This document shows, piece after piece, positions 6,414 to 10,882 of a stretch of 10,882 nucleotides of DNA (the first letter of the stretch is position 1; every line of letters begins with the position of its first letter). This DNA is from JAEXNA01 sp050486105 (lineage in GTDB: Bacteria > Vulcanimicrobiota > Xenobia > Xenobiales > JADMJV01): NCBI GenBank assembly GCA_050486105.1, contig JBJHCR010000230.1:1-10882 (forward strand). The letters run 5' to 3'. The position numbers and the translations under genes were made by a program. Under the pieces are notes generated by a model. The model was not told the DNA's origin, ran no database searches, and saw nothing but the letters and a program-made list of their open reading frames with translations.

Positions 6414-9400
6414 GCTCTAAGAGACGCTCGAGAACGGCTGCATTCTGGTGCACCGCTGGGTTCTCGGGTGCGGCTTTGAGGGCTAGACCGAGGGCTTTTC
6501 TTGCCCCTTCCACATCTCCGATTCGAAATCGACAGATGCCTAAGTTTACTAGGGCCACGGGATCCTCTGGAGTGATTACCAGGATTCGGGAAAAGTGAGT
6601 GGCTGCCTGGCTCCAGTTCTCGTTTGTCATTTGATTCTGCGCCAAAGCTCTGAGCGCCGCCAAGTCGTAGGGATTCTGCTCCACGGCAATCTCGAGGACT
6701 TCTCGGCTGGCTTCGGAGTGTTCAAGGGTTTCTAGGGTTAGGCCCAGGAGTGTTGCCGCCCTGATCCGGCCTAGGGGTGACTCCATAGCTTGCTGCAGCG
6801 GGGGCACCGCCTCTTGGAACCTTCCCTGGAGCATCAGCGAATCCCCGAGGAGAGCTTCAGCGACTGGCGCCAGAGTCCAATCTGGGTCGTGGTCCAGGAT
6901 ATATCGGCGGAGCTTCTCGCTCGTTTCGTGGGCATTCATTCGAGCTTCGAGTTCCGCCCAGAAAGCTGCGACGATGGTTTTTTCTCTGCCCTGACTTTCC
7001 TCGAAGGCGCCTTCGTAAGTCTTCTTTCCAGCGTGAATAGCGTTTTGCTCGACCAAGCGTCTGGCCCTACAGAACAATCCGTATGGATTTCGAGCCAGGA
7101 GTTCGTCCACTTGGCGACCCAAGTCTGCGTTGATCCATCCGTGACCCATCCGAGCGAAGAGTTCATCGTTAGGTTCAAGGCCGTCAGGCAACCTCTGCTC
7201 TATGCAGTCTGACAGCATTCGGTGATTCAGAGACGCTTGATTCGGGCGGTTCAGGCTTCGGGGGGCGGTGAACTCGAGGACCGGCCAGTCATCGGTCGCT
7301 AGCGGTGCGGCGTAAAAATTCTTTACGGCGGTAGTGCGGGTCATGAGGAAATGGCCAAGAAGCGACTCGGGAAACGGAAGATTCAGTTCGAACCACCGAT
7401 CTTGTATTTTGGGGGAGGCCTCGAAGAGGGCTCGGAACCTTTCCAAGTCTGGGGTGCGCTTTCCCATTTCACCAATGAGGAAGATGTCCCCAGGAGCAGA
7501 AATCCAAACGGTGCCTTCAGGGAAGACTTCGTAGAAGCTCTTTATCACGATCGCGACGTCGGTCTCAGCAACCCCATAGAGATGAAACCATTGCAGCATG
7601 ATCCCACCCTCCTCGAGCTTTTCGGCGCAATTCGCAAAGAAATCCACGGTGAATAGGTTGGCCACACCAGCGATCCAAGGATTGGAGGGCTCGCTAATAA
7701 TGAGGTCATATTTCTGTGGCGAAGTGCGCACGTGGGTTCTCCCATCGGCGATGCGCACGGTGACCCGAGGGTCCTCCAGCGCGTGGTCGATGAAGCCCGC
7801 GAAGAATTTGTTGGCCTCTAGCACGGCCGGTTCGAGTTCAACGCACTCGATCACCTCAAGAGAATCGATATGAGTTAAGGCTTCCACTGTCATTCCCGCC
7901 CCCAGACCAATGACCACGGCGCGCTTCGGATTCGGGTGCAGAAAAGCCGGTATGTAGCCGGCCAGATAGGTGGTCTGCAGGTCCGCCTGATAGAGAGAGG
8001 CATCTACCTTGCCGTTGACCTTGAGGCTAGGTTTCCCGTTAGTGAAGGCCACCGAGACTGTGCTGGACAAGCCGTCTCGGTAGAAGGACGGAGGGTGAGA
8101 CCAATACCGAGCCACCTCTGAGATGGTGTTCACCGGCAGATTGTCCGAATAGATCGAGGGACCTGAAACCATGAGTCCTAGATTCCAATTGGGCAACCAA
8201 AAGAGGAGGAGAGCTACTGCGAGCCCCTTGACTAGGGCCAGTTTCCCACCGATGCCACTTGAGCCGGACCGGGACCAAAAGAAGATCAGCGCAGACAACA
8301 GGCTGATGGCAACCCCTAGTTTCAGCAGACGCTCGCAGCCTAGGGTTTGCAAGAAGACAAAGCTCGATAAGAAGGCACCACTGATGCAGCCGAAGGTGTT
8401 CGCGGCATACAGCATACCCACCGTTTGGCCGCTGCGTGCACTTCCCAAGTCGTAAACCTGATTGGCGATCGGGAAGGTGAAGCCTTGGAAAAGGCAAGGT
8501 AGTAGAAGGATCAGCGCCGCCAAGCCAGCCTTGATCACCAGATCGGAAAGGAACGTCGATTGCAGTTGAGAGTGAAAATAGTAGAAGACCAGAGGTAGGA
8601 CTCCCAATAAGGGAATAGCCAGAGCTCCCCAAAAGGCGATCACCAGTTGGCACCAACCTAGATGTGCGGCCGTGAGCTGCTTCACCCAAGTGTCCCGAAG
8701 AAGATTGAAGAGCAGGCTGCCTAGACCGATTCCCGCCAGCACTACGACGAGAATCAAGGTGAAGGCGTAGGTGGAGGAACCCAGGGTCAGAATGAGGGCC
8801 CTGGTCCATCCTATCTGGTAGGTCATGGAAGCAAATCCGGTTAGAAAGAAAGCTGTCAATAACCCGAGCTTGTAGTTGCCGGGGGTCGAATGTGGGGCCT
8901 CCTCAGGAGCCCTGTCTGGGGAGCACGCTTCGGATCCAAGAGTTTTTAGGACTGCTATTCCCAAGACAAAGTTCACTGTTGCGGCCAAGTACAAGGAGAT
9001 CATGCTTCCAAAGGTGGGAAGGAGCACGAAGCCGGCAAGGCCCGCTCCAGTGAAGGCCCCCAAGGTGTTCCATCCGTAGAAACGGCTCACATTCTGACCC
9101 AGGAAAGACTGGCTGCTGGGTGCCCCCCGAACCATGAGTGGGAGAGTGGCTCCCATAGCGATAGTGGGAGGAAGCAAGATCACCGCGCTGGCGAAAAGTC
9201 CCACAAAATTGAGCCAATTTTGGCTCATCCCGAGTCCAGAGGCGTGGAGATACAGGTGTTCCACCAGATTCAAGAGCGGGAAGGACAGCAAGGCCCACAG
9301 ACCGATAGCAATTTCCAGCCACCCGTAGGCCCGCACTCCCTTTTCAGGATTCTTGTCAACCCACCGCCCTCCCCAAAGCCCACCTAGGCCCAGACCCAGC

Positions 9401-9558
9401 ATAAAGATCGACAAGACGGCCCCCACAGCAAGGATCTGTTGCCCGTAAATGAGAGCTAAGCGTCTGGTCCAGAGCACCTCATAGACCAGAGATGTCGCTC
9501 CAGACAAGAAAAAAAAGGAGAGCAAAAGAGCGGGGATTTTTGACTTGCTGTTGTTCAT
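6406..9558 (-). CDS. Membrane-fused spermidine synthase-like (SpeE-like) protein with C-terminal TPRs
   Basis: Protein of 1050 residues from ATG 9558, with three parts. Residues about 9-460 are membrane spans in two similar halves; each opens with a related motif (FFLSGATSLVYEVLWTRR at 16-33, FFLTGFASMTYQIGWTRA at 238-255). Residues about 490-700 form a Rossmann SpeE-like domain: LKVNGKVDASL (512-522), glycine-rich VIGLGAGMT (549-557), acidic VELEP (573-577), ADGR (604-607) and YDLIISEPSNPW (617-628). Residues about 895-1045 are TPR helices. In true spermidine synthases the last motif reads near D..DP; here Glu and Asn replace the two Asp residues, as is usual in this membrane-fused group, so aminopropyl transfer is doubtful. 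It is probably a SAM or decarboxylated-SAM-like ligand enzyme or transporter at the inner membrane. Alternative starts are ATG 9573 and TTG 9591; none has a strong Shine-Dalgarno. ATG 9558 gives the short N-terminus usual before the first span. Confidence 0.9.
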   Translation of the reverse strand: MNNSKSKIPALLLSFFFLSGATSLVYEVLWTRRLALIYGQQILAVGAVLSIFMLGLGLGGLWGGRWVDKNPEKGVRAYGWLEIAIGLWALLSFPLLNLVEHLYLHASGLGMSQNWLNFVGLFASAVILLPPTIAMGATLPLMVRGAPSSQSFLGQNVSRFYGWNTLGAFTGAGLAGFVLLPTFGSMISLYLAATVNFVLGIAVLKTLGSEACSPDRAPEEAPHSTPGNYKLGLLTAFFLTGFASMTYQIGWTRALILTLGSSTYAFTLILVVVLAGIGLGSLLFNLLRDTWVKQLTAAHLGWCQLVIAFWGALAIPLLGVLPLVFYYFHSQLQSTFLSDLVIKAGLAALILLLPCLFQGFTFPIANQVYDLGSARSGQTVGMLYAANTFGCISGAFLSSFVFLQTLGCERLLKLGVAISLLSALIFFWSRSGSSGIGGKLALVKGLAVALLLFWLPNWNLGLMVSGPSIYSDNLPVNTISEVARYWSHPPSFYRDGLSSTVSVAFTNGKPSLKVNGKVDASLYQADLQTTYLAGYIPAFLHPNPKRAVVIGLGAGMTVEALTHIDSLEVIECVELEPAVLEANKFFAGFIDHALEDPRVTVRIADGRTHVRTSPQKYDLIISEPSNPWIAGVANLFTVDFFANCAEKLEEGGIMLQWFHLYGVAETDVAIVIKSFYEVFPEGTVWISAPGDIFLIGEMGKRTPDLERFRALFEASPKIQDRWFELNLPFPESLLGHFLMTRTTAVKNFYAAPLATDDWPVLEFTAPRSLNRPNQASLNHRMLSDCIEQRLPDGLEPNDELFARMGHGWINADLGRQVDELLARNPYGLFCRARRLVEQNAIHAGKKTYEGAFEESQGREKTIVAAFWAELEARMNAHETSEKLRRYILDHDPDWTLAPVAEALLGDSLMLQGRFQEAVPPLQQAMESPLGRIRAATLLGLTLETLEHSEASREVLEIAVEQNPYDLAALRALAQNQMTNENWSQAATHFSRILVITPEDPVALVNLGICRFRIGDVEGARKALGLALKAAPENPAVHQNAAVLERLLERN

Positions 9559-9714
9559 CGCTGCTGCGTGCATCCCAAACTGTGAGTCCAATGGACCGGG
9601 GTTCTAAATCAACTCAAGCCGTGCAGTCGACCCTAGAGGAAAGGACAGAGGCAAAACCTCCGATTTTAGGGGAATTCCATCGGATTCTGCGATACTTCAG
9701 AACTTAGACGGTTT

Positions 9715-9743
9715 AATATAGCATAGAGTGTTTCTCCTGTCTT
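9715..9743 (-). promoter_or_regulatory. Candidate sigma70 promoter of the SpeE-like gene
   Basis: On the minus strand AAGACA (complement of 9738-9743, 4 of 6 matches to TTGACA) is followed by a 17-base spacer and TATATT (complement of 9715-9720, 5 of 6 matches to TATAAT). It would start transcription near 9708 and leave a leader of about 150 bases before ATG 9558. Spacing is ideal, but this is a visual match only. Confidence 0.4.
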
Positions 9744-9769
9744 GTGTCTACTCGGAGAGCGATCAAATG

Positions 9770-9788
9770 ATGGATTGTGTATGGATTG
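9770..9788. repeat. 8-bp direct repeat with 11-bp period (possible BTAD/SARP binding site)
   Basis: ATGGATTG occurs at 9770-9777 and again at 9781-9788, separated by 3 bp, so the copies lie on the same helix face. SARP regulators with OmpR-type winged helices are known to bind short direct repeats with about 11-bp period. The repeat sits 26 bp upstream of the candidate -35 box of the SpeE-like gene and just beyond the 3' end of a BTAD regulator gene. The link is an inference. Confidence 0.35.
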
Positions 9789-9821
9789 GTGGAGGGCAAC
9801 GTCCGCTCCTAAACGCCAAAG

Positions 9822-10882
9822 CTACAAAATGGTAGCCAATTGCTCTCCCAAAAGTTCACGCGCCACGGCGAAGGTCTCCTCGCTGGGCTCAACTCCGAGT
9901 TCCTGTTCTAAGGTCTCCAGGCAAAGGGTGAAGGTTCGAGGGAGGAGATGGTCGTGACCTTGAGCGGCTTGGCCTCGCATGAGGATTCGGTAGGCCGGCT
10001 CCCAGGTGGGATCCGAAGCCAAAATCCGTTGGGCGATCTCCACGGCCTTCTCGGGCTGATCTTGGTCCAAGAGTTTTTCGGCCAGGTTCTGGGCTGCGGT
10101 GTAAAACAGGAGATCGAACTGCCGCCGCACCGGCTCCAGGCTTTCCAGGTAAGGGAAGTCCTCGCAGAACGAACCTCGATATAGCTTGATGGCGCGCTCG
10201 AGCTCTTGCTCTGTTCGCTCGTTCACCGGGTGAGCTAGAGCTTCAAATCTCTTGGCATCGAGATCCACGCGCTCGGACAGCAGTCGGTATCGTTCTTCTT
10301 GGCGGTCGATGCAAAAGGCGCTGCTGTTTTTTGGCCGATCAGGGTCGAGAGCATCGGATAGAGCGTGTAGGGCCACCCTAAAGTCCCTGAGGGCCGCTTT
10401 CTGCGTAGAATCAGGCCAGAGGGTGGCGGCTAGGTCCTCTCGATGGAAGAAGCTGTCGGGGGAACTCAGTAGGATAGCCAAGAGTTCTCTAGCCTTCTTG
10501 CGCTTGAAGGCTTTTGCGGGGATAGGCTGTCCATCGCGGAGCAATCCCAGAGGCCCTAGACAGAAAACTTGAAGTCTTTGGGGGCCTTCCTGGTTTTCGA
10601 CTTCGCTTCTTGAAGCCTGGAGGAGGCTCGCCAATTTTTCGGGCTCCGGGCCGAAAAGGTTGTTCGTTTTGAGCAGGAAGGGAAATTCTTCGAGGGCCTT
10701 TTTCAAACCAATGTGATCTGTCGGCTCTAGCTGTTGGTGCCTCAGAGCTAACCATACATCGCAGAGGGCAAATCCGAAACGATCCCGACATTCTCTGAAG
10801 CGGGCTCTGGCTTCTTCCAAGAGATCTTTGGCTCCAGGATGATCCCCTCTCAAGGCAGCAAGAGCCTGAACAAATTCCAGCC
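9822..10882 (-). CDS. BTAD/SARP-type transcriptional regulator, C-terminal part (5' end outside window)
   Basis: DNA-binding regulator whose N-terminus lies beyond the right edge. The frame is open to 10882, and the TTG at 10853 is probably internal, since helical residues (LEFVQALAALRGDHPGAKD) continue upstream of it. Numbering from that TTG, residues 1-80 look like the end of a TPR/helical array. Residues about 93-190 form an OmpR-like winged helix (LQVFCLGPLGLLRDG, KKARELLAILL, LAATLWPDS, then LRDFRVALHALSDALD). Residues about 196-336 form the bacterial transcriptional activator domain (VDLDAKRFEAL, AIKLYRGSFCEDFPY, YRILMRGQAAQGH, LEQELGVEPSEET). A C-terminal winged helix plus BTAD after TPRs is the layout of large MalT-like ATPase regulators, so an N-terminal AAA ATPase is likely but unseen. 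It lies upstream of, and in the same direction as, the SpeE-like gene. Confidence 0.88.
   Translation of the reverse strand, partial: LEFVQALAALRGDHPGAKDLLEEARARFRECRDRFGFALCDVWLALRHQQLEPTDHIGLKKALEEFPFLLKTNNLFGPEPEKLASLLQASRSEVENQEGPQRLQVFCLGPLGLLRDGQPIPAKAFKRKKARELLAILLSSPDSFFHREDLAATLWPDSTQKAALRDFRVALHALSDALDPDRPKNSSAFCIDRQEERYRLLSERVDLDAKRFEALAHPVNERTEQELERAIKLYRGSFCEDFPYLESLEPVRRQFDLLFYTAAQNLAEKLLDQDQPEKAVEIAQRILASDPTWEPAYRILMRGQAAQGHDHLLPRTFTLCLETLEQELGVEPSEETFAVARELLGEQLATIL

Larger units (their letters stand above)
9559..9821. other. Intergenic region between BTAD regulator and SpeE-like gene
   Basis: About 260 bp without a supported gene. It holds the candidate promoter and the direct repeat described separately, and two alternative starts of the SpeE-like gene. 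No convincing hairpin terminator was found just after the regulator stop (9822-9824), so read-through into the SpeE-like gene is possible. Confidence 0.5.

Noticed and set aside
8039..8809. A 256-codon minus-strand open frame inside the SpeE-like gene
   Set aside because: Low-complexity, Ser/Arg/Gly-rich translation in an alternative frame of the membrane segment. The main frame has coherent spans and motifs.
9559..9591. TTG 9591 as the start of the SpeE-like gene
   Set aside because: No Shine-Dalgarno precedes it. Downstream ATG 9573 and 9558 are better codons and give the short N-terminus typical of the family.
1..10882. CRISPR array, insertion sequence, prophage or tRNA-linked integration signs
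   Set aside because: No regularly spaced repeats, transposase or integrase frames, or tRNA-like cloverleaf could be seen.

Overview
The window is a bacterial chromosomal segment, fairly G+C-rich, with tightly packed genes in divergent and convergent pairs. I see no transposase, integrase, tRNA, rRNA or CRISPR array. The gene content is a serpin, a secreted WD40-caspase, a FecR-like protein, a membrane-fused SpeE-like protein with TPRs, and a BTAD regulator. This mix suits a large-genome environmental bacterium of the Acidobacteriota, Planctomycetota, Myxococcota or Vulcanimicrobiota kind, but the phylum cannot be fixed from this sequence.

Layout: the C-terminal part of an inhibitory-type serpin (+ strand, cut by the left edge) ends at 674. 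It runs tail to tail into a 1055-residue exported WD40/caspase-like peptidase (694-3861, -). The peptidase start codon overlaps by one base the stop codon of an exported FecR-like/TPR protein (3861-4862, -), so these two form a coupled operon. A 186-bp divergent intergenic region carrying several inverted repeats separates this operon from an AzgA-type purine permease (5049-6386, +). The permease converges on a large multi-membrane-span, spermidine synthase-like, TPR protein (6406-9558, -). Upstream of that gene lie a plausible sigma70 promoter and an 8-bp direct repeat with 11-bp period. The window ends with the C-terminal part of a BTAD/SARP-type transcriptional regulator (9822 to the right edge, -).

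How the genes may work together: the most suggestive association is a serpin (protease suicide inhibitor) with its 3' end 19 bp from the 3' end of a caspase-family protease gene. The protease has an intact His/Cys dyad and a D-T-C active-site motif of the kind linked to Arg/Lys specificity in metacaspases and orthocaspases. The serpin reactive loop contains one Arg next to the predicted scissile bond. A protease/inhibitor pair outside the cytoplasm is therefore a testable inference, not a demonstrated fact. The FecR-like protein is translated with the protease and is probably its exported partner. The BTAD regulator may control the SpeE-like gene through the nearby direct repeat. The purine permease looks like an independent housekeeping gene.
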